Positions 6,488 through 13,169 of a stretch of 17,197 bases of DNA are shown piece after piece. This DNA comes from Methanomassiliicoccaceae archaeon UBA480 (lineage in GTDB: Archaea > Thermoplasmatota > Thermoplasmata > Methanomassiliicoccales > Methanomethylophilaceae), in NCBI GenBank assembly GCA_002506425.1, contig DAXO01000046.1:534-17730 (forward strand). The letters run 5' to 3'. The notes below the pieces were generated by a model that saw only the letters and a list, made by a program, of their open reading frames with translations, was not told the DNA's origin and did not search any database. The translations under genes were made by a program, and so were the position numbers. The number at the start of each line of letters is the position of its first letter. Position 1 is the stretch's first letter.

Positions 6488-7458
6488 TGAGGCATCTGCT
6501 CTCGTATTCGGTATATCAGGATCCTTCGGTGTTCGGACCGGACCCCGCGGGATTCCTGTCTTCTCTGGGATGCGACGGTCTGGAGCTGCTGACAGCGTAC
6601 GACGTTCCATGCTCAGGACTGGAGGCCGTATCCCCTGCAGTACATCTTCCGTACGCTCCGGATTGGCTCGCCGCCTGGGAGGATCGCCCCGAGGATCTGC
6701 CTGAGCAGTATTCGCTCTATTTCATGTACGGCAGATCGAGGAAAGACCTGATGACGAATCTGAGGAGGGCTGTGGATGCCGCTTCTGTTCTGGAGCCGGC
6801 CTACGGTGTTCTCCATGCCGGAAATGCCGACACATCCGAGATCTTCCATCGCAGCTATTCGCGCAATGACAGATACGTGCTGGGAGAATTCTGCGAGATG
6901 GTCAACACTCTGGTGTCGGAGATGCCGGGGGGCGAGCCTCCGTTCCCGCTTCTGTACGAGAACCTCTGGTGGCCGGGACTCCGTCTCACGGATGATTCGG
7001 GTTTCAAGTTCATACGCGACCATATGGAGTTCGACAGATGGGGCATATGCCTCGATACGGGCCATCTGATGAGCTGCCTTCCGACCACTTCCGAAGAGGA
7101 TGGGATCGAACGTCTGCTCTCCGTGTTCGATGGCTACTGCGACGAGCTCATCGAACGCATCATGGATGTTCATCTCCATTGGAGCGCAACCTATGGGTAC
7201 CGCAGCACCTTCGAGGAGAGGGATCGGGATTGTCCGGTGGAGGATTTCCTCAAGGATGCCAACAGCCACGTGATGAACATCGACATGCATATGCCGTTCT
7301 CGTCGCCTCGCTGCAGGGAGATCCTCGACGTTCTGCGCCCGGATTTCGTAGCCCATGAGGTGCCCGGTACCGAATGCGGGATGATCGAGGATTTCATCAA
7401 GCAGCGTTCGCTGTTGGAACGATGTCATCCTGCGCTCCTTTCAAATCTGCCAGCATAA
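6487..7458 (+). CDS. TIM-barrel protein, AP endonuclease family 2 / xylose isomerase-like
   Basis: 323 residues with the metal-site pattern of the AP endonuclease 2/sugar isomerase barrel superfamily: strand ends at GLELL (31-35), VHLPY (His53), GVLHAGN (His110), LLYENLWW (Glu158), CLDTGHLM (Asp190, His193), VHLHWS (His229, His231), NIDMHMPF (Asp266, His268) and AHEVPG (Glu291). These could hold two or three divalent metals. The substrate cannot be read from the sequence: an isomerase/epimerase, a hydrolase or an endonuclease is possible. Homology to endonuclease IV is too distant to claim DNA repair. It is translationally coupled to the DUF4443 winged-helix protein, which may regulate it or act on the same ligand. 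Fold confident, function open. Confidence 0.78.
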   Translation: MRHLLSYSVYQDPSVFGPDPAGFLSSLGCDGLELLTAYDVPCSGLEAVSPAVHLPYAPDWLAAWEDRPEDLPEQYSLYFMYGRSRKDLMTNLRRAVDAASVLEPAYGVLHAGNADTSEIFHRSYSRNDRYVLGEFCEMVNTLVSEMPGGEPPFPLLYENLWWPGLRLTDDSGFKFIRDHMEFDRWGICLDTGHLMSCLPTTSEEDGIERLLSVFDGYCDELIERIMDVHLHWSATYGYRSTFEERDRDCPVEDFLKDANSHVMNIDMHMPFSSPRCREILDVLRPDFVAHEVPGTECGMIEDFIKQRSLLERCHPALLSNLPA

Positions 7459-7510
7459 TGGAAAAGAACAGTTGTCAAGGCCGCAGCATAGCCTGAGTCA
7501 CGCCATCTTT

Positions 7511-7544
7511 TTTATACGTCCTGTATTTACTCGGGACCAGAGGT
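7511..7544 (+). promoter_or_regulatory. rpl40e promoter TATA box and Shine-Dalgarno site
   Basis: TTTATAC (7511-7517) follows a T run and is the TATA element, placing transcription start near 7540. AGAGGT (7539-7544) sits seven bases before the ATG at 7552 and is a good ribosome binding site, though the predicted start site is close to its edge. Confidence 0.5.
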
Positions 7545-7551
7545 ATTAGGA

Positions 7552-7701
7552 ATGGCACGCTTCAAAGAGGCAGAGCACAGGCTCCTCGATAAGACCGTCT
7601 GCATGAACTGCTACGCCACCAACCCCAAGAAGGCGGAAAGGTGCAGGAAGTGCGGGAGCGGCGACCTTAGGCCCAAGGCCAAAGAGAGCAGGAAGCAGTG
7701 A
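7552..7701 (+). CDS. rpl40e: Ribosomal protein eL40 (L40e)
   Basis: A 49-residue protein starting MARFKEAEHRLLDKTVCMNC. It has one C4 zinc ribbon: CMNC (17-20) and CRKC (31-34), joined by YATNPKKAER, and a basic tail ending KAKESRKQ. This is the usual archaeal L40e pattern and length (about 48-55); in eukaryotes the orthologue is fused to ubiquitin. It is a component of the large ribosomal subunit. It has its own TATA box and Shine-Dalgarno site and is followed by a T-rich stretch and a hairpin, so it is transcribed alone. Confidence 0.95.
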   Translation: MARFKEAEHRLLDKTVCMNCYATNPKKAERCRKCGSGDLRPKAKESRKQ

Positions 7702-7719
7702 TTCCTGGCTCGCGCCGGC

Positions 7720-7746
7720 TTGTTTTTCTTACGGCCCCATGGGCCG
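7720..7746 (+). terminator. Terminator region of rpl40e
   Basis: The T-rich TTGTTTTTCTT (7720-7730), 19 bases after the rpl40e stop, is the kind of signal archaeal RNA polymerase terminates at. It is followed by a stem CGGCCC (7732-7737) / GGGCCG (7741-7746) with the loop CAT. Confidence 0.5.
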
Positions 7747-7770
7747 GTCAATAATCGGTCAGCGTGAGCT

Positions 7771-7811
7771 ATGTCGTCCGGATTCAAGGTTCCGGACGAC
7801 ATCATATTAAT
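7771..7811 (+). promoter_or_regulatory. Perfect 12-base inverted repeat abutting the TATA box of the receiver-DUF835 gene
   Basis: ATGTCGTCCGGA (7771-7782) and TCCGGACGACAT (7791-7802) pair perfectly around the eight-base loop TTCAAGGT. A TATA-like CATATTAAT (7803-7811) starts at the next base, about 37 bases before the ATG at 7844, giving a predicted start near 7833 and a leader of about 11 bases. The right arm covers the BRE position, so a protein bound here would interfere with TFB/TBP. Alternatively it is a second terminator hairpin for rpl40e. Confidence 0.5.
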
Positions 7812-7843
7812 CACGACGTGTATCGACTTATCAGGGCCGTCAG

Positions 7844-8770
7844 ATGAAGATTCTAATCGTTGACGACAACGTCGCCATACAGGAGATCGTCAGGGATATC
7901 CTAGCCGAGGAGGGGCACAACGTCCGCGCGGCGAGGACAATACCTGAGGCGCTGGCCAAGGCGCAGGATTTCGCGCCCGACGTCATAATACTAGATTCCT
8001 GGGTGGGCAACGAGGAGGGGCTGCATTTCCTGTCCCGTCTCAAGGAGGAGGCACCGGGTCTGGAGCCCAGCGTCATTCTCCTCAAGAGCCCGGCGGAGCT
8101 GGTGCCCACAGACAATCACCTCATCAAAGCGAGCATCAACAAGCCGTTCAAGTCGTCCGATATCGTGGCAGCTTTGAGATCGGTTCAGGAAGAGGTCCAG
8201 AAGACGGAGGAGCCGGATGACCGCAGGAAGGCCAAGAAGCATCGTTGCGGGCTGTTCGGCCGCAGGAAGAAGGACGAATCCAAACCGCCTGCCGAGAATG
8301 CTCTGCAGGAGCATAGGATATCGTTCGGAACATCCTATGTTCTGTTCGGCCGCGATTCGGAGATGCTCTATCGGTTCGTAGGGTACTTCGATCTCTCGAA
8401 GTACGACGTTATGGTGATAACCACAGACCGCTCGAAGGTCGTGAAGGAGAGGTTCTCATACGGCGACCTCGAGGTCATCACCCTTTCGGAGAACGGGAAG
8501 GGCGGATCACAGGGAATCAGGGACCTGGGGACGATAACCAGCAGAACCAGGGCCTTCCTTGACGGGAAGGAGCATCCCGTGGTGGTCTTCGACAAGTTCG
8601 GAGATGTCATAGCCGCGGATGGCCTGAATCCATCCATGATGATGATAAACCAGCTCATGTCCGGAAAGACCAGGATGTGCACGATCGTCGTTTCTGTCGA
8701 TCCGGCGATCCTGACAGACAAGGACAAGGGGCTTTTCCTTCACGACATGGTCGAATACAAGGAGGATTGA
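7844..8770 (+). CDS. Response-regulator receiver domain fused to a DUF835 domain
   Basis: 308 residues. Residues 1-113 are a complete receiver domain: acidic pair Asp7-Asp8 (LIVDDN), phospho-acceptor Asp51 (VIILDSW), Ser82 after strand 4 and Lys100 (INKPF). A basic, probably disordered linker (about 116-152, with RRKAKKHRCGLFGRRKKDE) leads to a DUF835-like domain (about 155-305): TSYVLFGRDSEMLYRFV, VMVITTDRSKVVKERF, VVVFDKFGDVIAADG, then TIVVSVDPAILTDKDKGLF. DUF835 is a P-loop-like domain of unknown role, common in euryarchaeal signalling proteins. No DNA-binding domain is present, so output is probably through protein contact. No histidine kinase gene is nearby. The stop lies two bases before the enolase start, so they are in one operon. 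Confidence 0.82.
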   Translation: MKILIVDDNVAIQEIVRDILAEEGHNVRAARTIPEALAKAQDFAPDVIILDSWVGNEEGLHFLSRLKEEAPGLEPSVILLKSPAELVPTDNHLIKASINKPFKSSDIVAALRSVQEEVQKTEEPDDRRKAKKHRCGLFGRRKKDESKPPAENALQEHRISFGTSYVLFGRDSEMLYRFVGYFDLSKYDVMVITTDRSKVVKERFSYGDLEVITLSENGKGGSQGIRDLGTITSRTRAFLDGKEHPVVVFDKFGDVIAADGLNPSMMMINQLMSGKTRMCTIVVSVDPAILTDKDKGLFLHDMVEYKED

Positions 8771-8772
8771 AA

Positions 8773-10041
8773 ATGCAGATTGAGAAGGTATGGGCAAGAG
8801 AAGTGCTCGACTCCAGGGGGAACCCTACTGTCGAGGCGGAGATAACGGTGAAGGGCCACAGGATTTCGGCCATCGCCCCATCCGGGGCCTCTACGGGCAC
8901 TTGGGAGGCATTGGAGCTCAGAGACGGAGACAAGCACAGGTTCGGCGGGAAAGGCGTCCTGAAGGCCGTGGAGAACGTCCGCGGGCCTATCGCCAAAGCG
9001 CTGGTCGGTATGGATCCCGCGGACCAGGGGTCGATCGACCGTACGATGATCGAGCTGGATGGGACCGAGAACAAGTCGAATCTCGGAGGGAATGCGATGG
9101 TCGCAGTCTCTCTCGCGGCTGTCCGTGCCGGAGCGATGGCGGAAGGCGTCGAGATATACGAGCATATAGGCAAGGACCATGCCACTCTGCCCGTCCCCAT
9201 GCTGAACATCATCAACGGAGGGAAGCATGCCGGAGGCAATCTGAAGATCCAGGAATGCATGATCATCCCTGCAGGCGCAGAATCGTTCTCCGAGTGCCTC
9301 CGCATGTCCTCCGAGGTCTACATGAGTCTCAAGGGCATCCTGAAGACCAGGTACGGCGTCGGAGCCATCAACATCGGCGACGAAGGCGGATTCGCACCTC
9401 CTGTCGATACGGTCGACGAGGCTCTGACCACCATCACCGACGCCGTTTCCGCTGCGGGCTACGTCCCCGGCAGAGATGTGTTCCTCGCCATAGATGCCGC
9501 CTCTTCGGAATTCTACAATGAAGGCGTATACAGCGTCGACGGTGCGAAGATGTCCGCAGGGGAGCTCTCTGATCACTATGTCCAGCTTACAAAGGACCAC
9601 CCCCTCATCAGTATCGAGGATCCATTCTTCGAGGACGATTTCGAGACCACTGCCGAGCTGACCAAGGCGGTCGGAAGCCATGTGCAGATAGTCGGCGACG
9701 ATCTGTTCGTCACCAATTCCAAGCGTCTGTCCAAGGGAATCGGTTGCGGAGCCGCGAACGCGCTTCTCCTGAAGGTCAACCAGATCGGAACGATCACGGA
9801 GGCCGGGGATGCGGCGGCGATGAGTTTCGCCAACGGCTACAACGTTGTCGTCTCCCACAGGTCGGGAGAGTCCGAGGATACCACGATCGCAGACCTTTCC
9901 GTCGGATGGGGAAGCGGCGAGATCAAGACCGGCGCTCCCGCTCGCGGCGAGCGTACGGCGAAGTACAACAGGCTCCTGAGGATCGAGGAGGATCTCGGAT
10001 CCAAGGCGAGATTCCCGGGAATCTCCAAGTTCAGGATCTGA
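8773..10041 (+). CDS. eno: Enolase (phosphopyruvate hydratase)
   Basis: Converts 2-phosphoglycerate to phosphoenolpyruvate in glycolysis and gluconeogenesis. 422 residues, full length. N-domain with REVLDSRGNPTVE (9-21) and the mobile loop SGASTG (37-42). Barrel with INGGKHAGG (147-155), catalytic Glu204 (GDEGG), metal ligands Asp241, Glu282 (SIEDPF) and Asp309 (VGDD), catalytic Lys334 (LLKVNQIGT) and SHRSGE (361-366). The STGTWEALELRDGD segment has Trp44, near where many enolases have Arg or Tyr; this is not at the catalytic centre. The start at 8773 is supported by GGAGG at 8761-8765 inside the preceding gene's last codons. It is two bases downstream of the receiver-DUF835 gene, so the two share a transcript. 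Confidence 0.97.
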   Translation: MQIEKVWAREVLDSRGNPTVEAEITVKGHRISAIAPSGASTGTWEALELRDGDKHRFGGKGVLKAVENVRGPIAKALVGMDPADQGSIDRTMIELDGTENKSNLGGNAMVAVSLAAVRAGAMAEGVEIYEHIGKDHATLPVPMLNIINGGKHAGGNLKIQECMIIPAGAESFSECLRMSSEVYMSLKGILKTRYGVGAINIGDEGGFAPPVDTVDEALTTITDAVSAAGYVPGRDVFLAIDAASSEFYNEGVYSVDGAKMSAGELSDHYVQLTKDHPLISIEDPFFEDDFETTAELTKAVGSHVQIVGDDLFVTNSKRLSKGIGCGAANALLLKVNQIGTITEAGDAAAMSFANGYNVVVSHRSGESEDTTIADLSVGWGSGEIKTGAPARGERTAKYNRLLRIEEDLGSKARFPGISKFRI

Positions 10042-10048
10042 AAACAAA

Positions 10049-10074
10049 GGGGCTGGGGGATTGTCCCCCGCCCC
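10049..10074 (+). terminator. Strong GC hairpin downstream of enolase
   Basis: GGGGC (10049-10053), T bulge, GGGGGA (10055-10060), loop TTG, TCCCCC (10064-10069), GCCCC (10070-10074): an eleven-pair stem starting seven bases after the enolase stop. No T run follows directly, so it may define the 3' end together with the second hairpin behind it. Confidence 0.6.
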
Positions 10075-10076
10075 GG

Positions 10077-10122
10077 TTCCGGTCCAATCGTCTGATGCGT
10101 TCCTGTATCATGCGGACCGGGA
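10077..10122 (+). other. Second stem-loop in the enolase 3' region
   Basis: CCGGTCC (10079-10085) pairs with GGACCGG (10114-10120), extendable outward by one G-U and one T-A pair. Inside, TGATGC pairs with GTATCA (one wobble) around GTTCCT, leaving an asymmetric internal loop. The stem is followed by ATTTTCCCC and a T-rich stretch. It could be the true terminator of the enolase transcript or a small structured RNA. Seen by eye; no folding energy was computed. Confidence 0.4.
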
Positions 10123-10221
10123 TTTTCCCCTGATTTCTTATATTTAAAGCTTTGACATCAAAAACCCCTATATTTCCACTGGAAAACGCATGTTTCGGAC
10201 CGTGTTGTGGCATGGCATGAT
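10123..10221. other. Gene-free AT-rich stretch between enolase hairpins and the zinc-ribbon gene promoter
   Basis: No credible coding frame on either strand. It holds two TATA-like sequences, CTTATATTTAAAG (about 10136-10148) and CTATATTT (10168-10175). An ATG-led 13-codon frame begins at 10190, but its distance to the nearer box is too short for a normal leaderless start. I see nothing else firm here. Confidence 0.35.
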
Positions 10222-10245
10222 TTGCTCTTGAGCAAGGCTTATATG
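10222..10245 (+). promoter_or_regulatory. Palindrome plus TATA box ahead of the zinc-ribbon gene leader
   Basis: TTGCTC (10222-10227) and GAGCAA (10230-10235) form a perfect six-base dyad around TT. It is followed at once by GGCTTATATG (10236-10245), a good TATA box. Transcription should begin near 10266. The dyad sits at the BRE position and may be an operator. Confidence 0.5.
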
Positions 10246-10268
10246 TTCACTCTAGCTAAGGGGGTCCT

Positions 10269-10316
10269 GCGCTTGAAGCCGTTGCTTTTGGATGGGTAAT
10301 GCCTTCGAAAATGCGC
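10269..10316 (+). ncRNA. Candidate structured leader RNA or small RNA
   Basis: The predicted transcript from the TATA box at 10238-10245 begins just before this element. By hand it folds as a long hairpin: GCGC (10269-10272) with GCGC (10313-10316), TT with AA, GAAG (10275-10278) with CTTC (10303-10306), a C-C mismatch, then CGTT (10280-10283) with AATG (10298-10301, one G-U). The loop is 14 bases and G/T-rich; two small bulges lie on the 3' side only. It is 90 bases ahead of the zinc-ribbon start at 10407, so it could be a regulatory leader, or a separate small RNA. No known RNA family is recognised. Confidence 0.3.
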
Positions 10317-10406
10317 TAATCTCGGGGGAGAGGATTGATCGGGAAGACTGAGAACTATAGCGATAGCCACGCGTCCCAAAGTGGTTATCTCCGCACGCTG
10401 GACACC

Positions 10407-10607
10407 ATGGCAGAGTCGTCTATGATGAGCGTGTACTGCACATGCGGGAGGATCGTCGTGCTGGACCGCACAGAGATGCATACGAGGCTCTCATTAGGAA
10501 AGGAGCTCGAATGCAGCTCCTGCCGCAATGCAAGGATCTCGCATGAGATCGATGCCATGAACGACCATTTCAACGGCATCGACGAGTCCGACGAAGTCCT
10601 CAACTGA
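10407..10607 (+). CDS. Small zinc-ribbon protein, unknown function
   Basis: 66 residues from the ATG at 10407. The core is MSVYCTCGRIVVLD, then KELECSSCRNARI: a CxC and a CxxC that could bind one zinc, followed by an acidic helix-like tail (HEIDAMNDHFNGIDESDEVLN). The start is uncertain. In-frame ATGs at 10422 and 10425 are nearer the zinc core, and a TTG at 10335 would add 24 residues. No clear Shine-Dalgarno site precedes any of them, so a long structured leader may control translation. The size and single ribbon suggest a small protein- or nucleic-acid-binding factor; that is inference. It converges with topA and is followed by a strong hairpin. I do not recognise a named family. Confidence 0.65.
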   Translation: MAESSMMSVYCTCGRIVVLDRTEMHTRLSLGKELECSSCRNARISHEIDAMNDHFNGIDESDEVLN

Positions 10608-10610
10608 ACT

Positions 10611-10635
10611 CCCGCCAGGGCCTCTCCCGGGCGGG
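10611..10635 (+). terminator. Hairpin downstream of the zinc-ribbon gene
   Basis: CCCGCC (10611-10616) pairs with GGCGGG (10630-10635) and, inside, GGG (10618-10620) with CCC (10626-10628). It starts three bases after the stop and is followed by an AT-rich stretch. It could also serve the converging topA transcript. Confidence 0.55.
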
Positions 10636-10696
10636 ATTGAAAATAATACTTCTAATAAAATCGTGTTACTGAAAACGGGTCCCGGTAAAGGCGTTT

Positions 10697-13078
10697 TCAC
10701 AGTTCCGCATCGGCTTCCTCGGTCTTCTTCTTGGCCTTGGATTTCGCGGGCTTGCGCACGGTCACCCTCTTCTTGACGGGCTTCTCGGGTTTGGTCTCGC
10801 CTTCCTGTTCCGGAGCTTCGACCTTGGCCTTGCTCTTCTTGCGACCAGGGCAGTCCGGGTTGATGCATTCCTCCATGTTGCCGAGATTGACGATAGGGGC
10901 CTTGCATATCGGGCACTGCCTTCCGGCATAGGATATGCTTCCTCTGGGCCTGAGCGGGTATGTCTGCGTGCACGCGGGCCATTCGGAGCATCCTGCGAAT
11001 CTCTTCCCCGCTTTGGAGTACATCACCCTTATGCGACCCTTGCCGCAGGTGGGGCATGGACCGAGGTCGTTCTTCTCAGTATTGCTCGGGCATTTCGGAT
11101 CGATGCATTGCACGGAAGGCGGCATGCCTTTCCTGATAATCCTGAGCTGCGGGAGCCCGCAGACCTCGCAAACAGTATCCGTGGTCTGTATGAGGGCGCC
11201 GCGGGGCAGGGGGTATGCGCGCTTGCATTCGGGATAACCGTCGCATCCGATGAAGTTCCCGTTCTTGGAGCGCTTGATTGAAAGGCTGTTCCCGCATGAT
11301 GGGCAGGTGCCGATATGCTGCTGGGAGTGCAGGGCGGCCTTGATCTCGCTGCCGATCTCCTCCTGGTCCTCGGAAATCTTGACGGCGACGTTGTACAGCA
11401 TGTCCTGGGATTCCTTGACGACGGAATCCAGGCTGCGCTCGCCGTCGGTTATGCTGATCATGTCGGATTCGAGCTTGGCCGTCATGTCGGGCTCGGTGAT
11501 GCCTCCGCCGTGGTTCTCGAGGGCCTTGGTCAGCGCTATGCCGCTCGGAGTAGGGACCATGTAGTTCCCCTGGACGTAGTTCCTGGAGTACAGCTTGCCT
11601 ATGATGTCGTGCCTCGTGGACTTGGTTCCGAGCTGGAGGCGGTCCATCTCCTGGATCAGGGATCCCTGATTGTATCTGTAAGGAGGCTTGGTGGCAGACT
11701 CCACTATGCCCATGGATCTTATGTCCACAGTCTCCCCGACAGTGAGCTGCGGAAGGCGGGCGTCGTTCGGCTTCAGGTATTTGCCGTAGTACTTCTTCCA
11801 GCCTTTCTTCTTGAGGACGTATCCTTCGGCCGAGAACTTCTCGCCGGCTACGTCTATTGTGCATTTTGTGACCTCGGCCTCGGCGTTGGGCGCGACGGTA
11901 GCGAGGAATCTCCTGACGATCAGCTCGTAGAGCTTCCATTTGTCGCCCTTCATCTTCTCGGGCGATGCTCCCGCGGTCGGATAAATCGGAGGATGGTCGG
12001 TTGTCCTCCTCTTTCCTCTCGAGGGGACGATCTTCTCCTGGGCGAGGATCTCCTCCGCCTCCGATTTGAACGCCCCGTCCTTGAGTTTCTCGAGGACCGC
12101 ACGCAGCGAGAGGCTGCGGGGGTACTCGGTGTTCTCCGTACGGGGGTATGAGATGTAACCTCCGGTGTACAGGTCCTCGGCGAGCTTCATGGCGGTGGTC
12201 GGAGGGATCCCGATCTTGTTGGCCTCCACCTGCATCTGCGTGGTGTCGAACGGAGCGGGCCTGTATTCCTCCTTCGTCTCGACATCGTATGATGAGACGG
12301 TTCCGCTGGTGGCGCCCTCGACCTTGGCGAGGACAGCATCGGCCTTCTCCTTGTCCCAGAACGGGTTGTCGACGTGGTCTCCCCTGAATGCGAGCATCCC
12401 GAATTTGCCGACGATATCCCAGAACGGGGTCGGAACGAATTTTTCGATCTCCTCGTGCCTGTCCACCAGAAGCTTCAGCGTAGGGCTCTGGACCCTTCCG
12501 ACGGACATGAAGTTCTTGCCCACCTGTCCGGATGAAAGGGATATGAGCCTGGTGAGGACGGCGCCCCAGGAGAGGTCGATGATCTGCCTTGCTTCGGCGG
12601 CATCGGCCAGCTTCTCATTGGGTTCGGTGAGGTTCTCGAAGGCGGTCTCGACCTCTCCCTTCGTGAGGGCGCTGAACTTCGCCCTCTTGACGGTGTCCAT
12701 ATTGGCACCGATCTCCTTGACCGTCTCCATGCCGATGAGCTCTCCCTCGCGGTCGTAGTCGGTCGCGATGATGATTTCATCCGCCTTGGATGCGAGGTCC
12801 TTTATCGTGTTGAGTATCGACTTCACCTTGACCGTCTTGACTTGCGGCGCGTGCACAAGGTCCGCCGGATTCGTGGCGCTCCAGTCGTTGTATTCCGGAG
12901 GATAGTCGAGCTCTATGATGTGGCCGCGGAGAGATACGACGCTGTATTCGTCCCCTCCCGCCTCGAAGGTGATCACCGTCACGCCTCCGGTGGAGGACGA
13001 TTTGGACGTGCCGTCGGATAGGATGGTCGATATCCTGCGGGCGGCATTTGCCTTCTCGGTGATTATCAGCTTCTTCAT
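10697..13078 (-). CDS. topA: DNA topoisomerase I (type IA) with four zinc ribbons
   Basis: Relaxes negative supercoils by cutting one strand. 793 residues. TOPRIM domain at 1-130 with Glu8 (ITEKANAA), His53 (RGHI) and the acidic triad Asp107, Asp109, Glu111 (TDYDREGE). The active-site tyrosine is Tyr311 in GGYISYPRTENTEYP, with Arg313. DHPPIYPT (361-368) and the GSLIQEMDRLQLGTKSTRHDI segment complete the core. Four C4 zinc ribbons follow: C592/595/612/618, C637/640/658/663, C675/678/697/703 and C722/725/738/743. The tail from about 748 is Lys/Glu-rich and probably disordered. No helicase domain is attached, so it is not reverse gyrase. A TATA-like TTAAATC (13102-13108 reversed) is about 27 bases upstream, supporting the start. 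All catalytic residues are intact. Confidence 0.96.
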   Translation of the reverse strand: MKKLIITEKANAARRISTILSDGTSKSSSTGGVTVITFEAGGDEYSVVSLRGHIIELDYPPEYNDWSATNPADLVHAPQVKTVKVKSILNTIKDLASKADEIIIATDYDREGELIGMETVKEIGANMDTVKRAKFSALTKGEVETAFENLTEPNEKLADAAEARQIIDLSWGAVLTRLISLSSGQVGKNFMSVGRVQSPTLKLLVDRHEEIEKFVPTPFWDIVGKFGMLAFRGDHVDNPFWDKEKADAVLAKVEGATSGTVSSYDVETKEEYRPAPFDTTQMQVEANKIGIPPTTAMKLAEDLYTGGYISYPRTENTEYPRSLSLRAVLEKLKDGAFKSEAEEILAQEKIVPSRGKRRTTDHPPIYPTAGASPEKMKGDKWKLYELIVRRFLATVAPNAEAEVTKCTIDVAGEKFSAEGYVLKKKGWKKYYGKYLKPNDARLPQLTVGETVDIRSMGIVESATKPPYRYNQGSLIQEMDRLQLGTKSTRHDIIGKLYSRNYVQGNYMVPTPSGIALTKALENHGGGITEPDMTAKLESDMISITDGERSLDSVVKESQDMLYNVAVKISEDQEEIGSEIKAALHSQQHIGTCPSCGNSLSIKRSKNGNFIGCDGYPECKRAYPLPRGALIQTTDTVCEVCGLPQLRIIRKGMPPSVQCIDPKCPSNTEKNDLGPCPTCGKGRIRVMYSKAGKRFAGCSEWPACTQTYPLRPRGSISYAGRQCPICKAPIVNLGNMEECINPDCPGRKKSKAKVEAPEQEGETKPEKPVKKRVTVRKPAKSKAKKKTEEADAEL

Positions 13079-13101
13079 CGCTCGTCAAACTGGAAGTATT
13101 T

Positions 13102-13108
13102 GATTTAA
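13102..13108 (-). promoter_or_regulatory. TATA-like box of topA
   Basis: Minus strand TTAAATC, within CCTTAAATCA, centred about 27 bases before the start at 13078. The spacing indicates a leaderless transcript. Confidence 0.45.
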
Positions 13109-13109
13109 G

Positions 13110-13138
13110 GATTTTGCCCTGGTGCTCTCGGCAAAATC
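13110..13138. repeat. Nine-base inverted repeat between topA and the transposase-like gene
   Basis: GATTTTGCC (13110-13118) and GGCAAAATC (13130-13138) pair perfectly across 11 bases. It lies between the divergent promoters of topA and the transposase-like gene. The right arm overlaps the possible left end of the old mobile element, and the left arm has a related copy at 14835-14842. Confidence 0.4.
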
Positions 13139-13169
13139 GATTTTTCAGCGGGCTTGTTCTGAACCGCAA

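Noticed and set aside
8740..10047. Long open frame antisense to enolase (435 codons).
   Set aside because: A shadow caused by GC-rich codon structure of enolase; no recognisable domain.
10269..10320. tRNA-like TTCGAAA (10304-10310) resembling a T-loop.
   Set aside because: No flanking five-base T-stem complement, no D-arm and no acceptor stem can be drawn; it fits the leader hairpin instead.
11315..12151. Plus-strand open frame inside topA.
   Set aside because: Mirror of a fully conserved topoisomerase gene; Leu/Gly/Val-rich with no domain or start signal.
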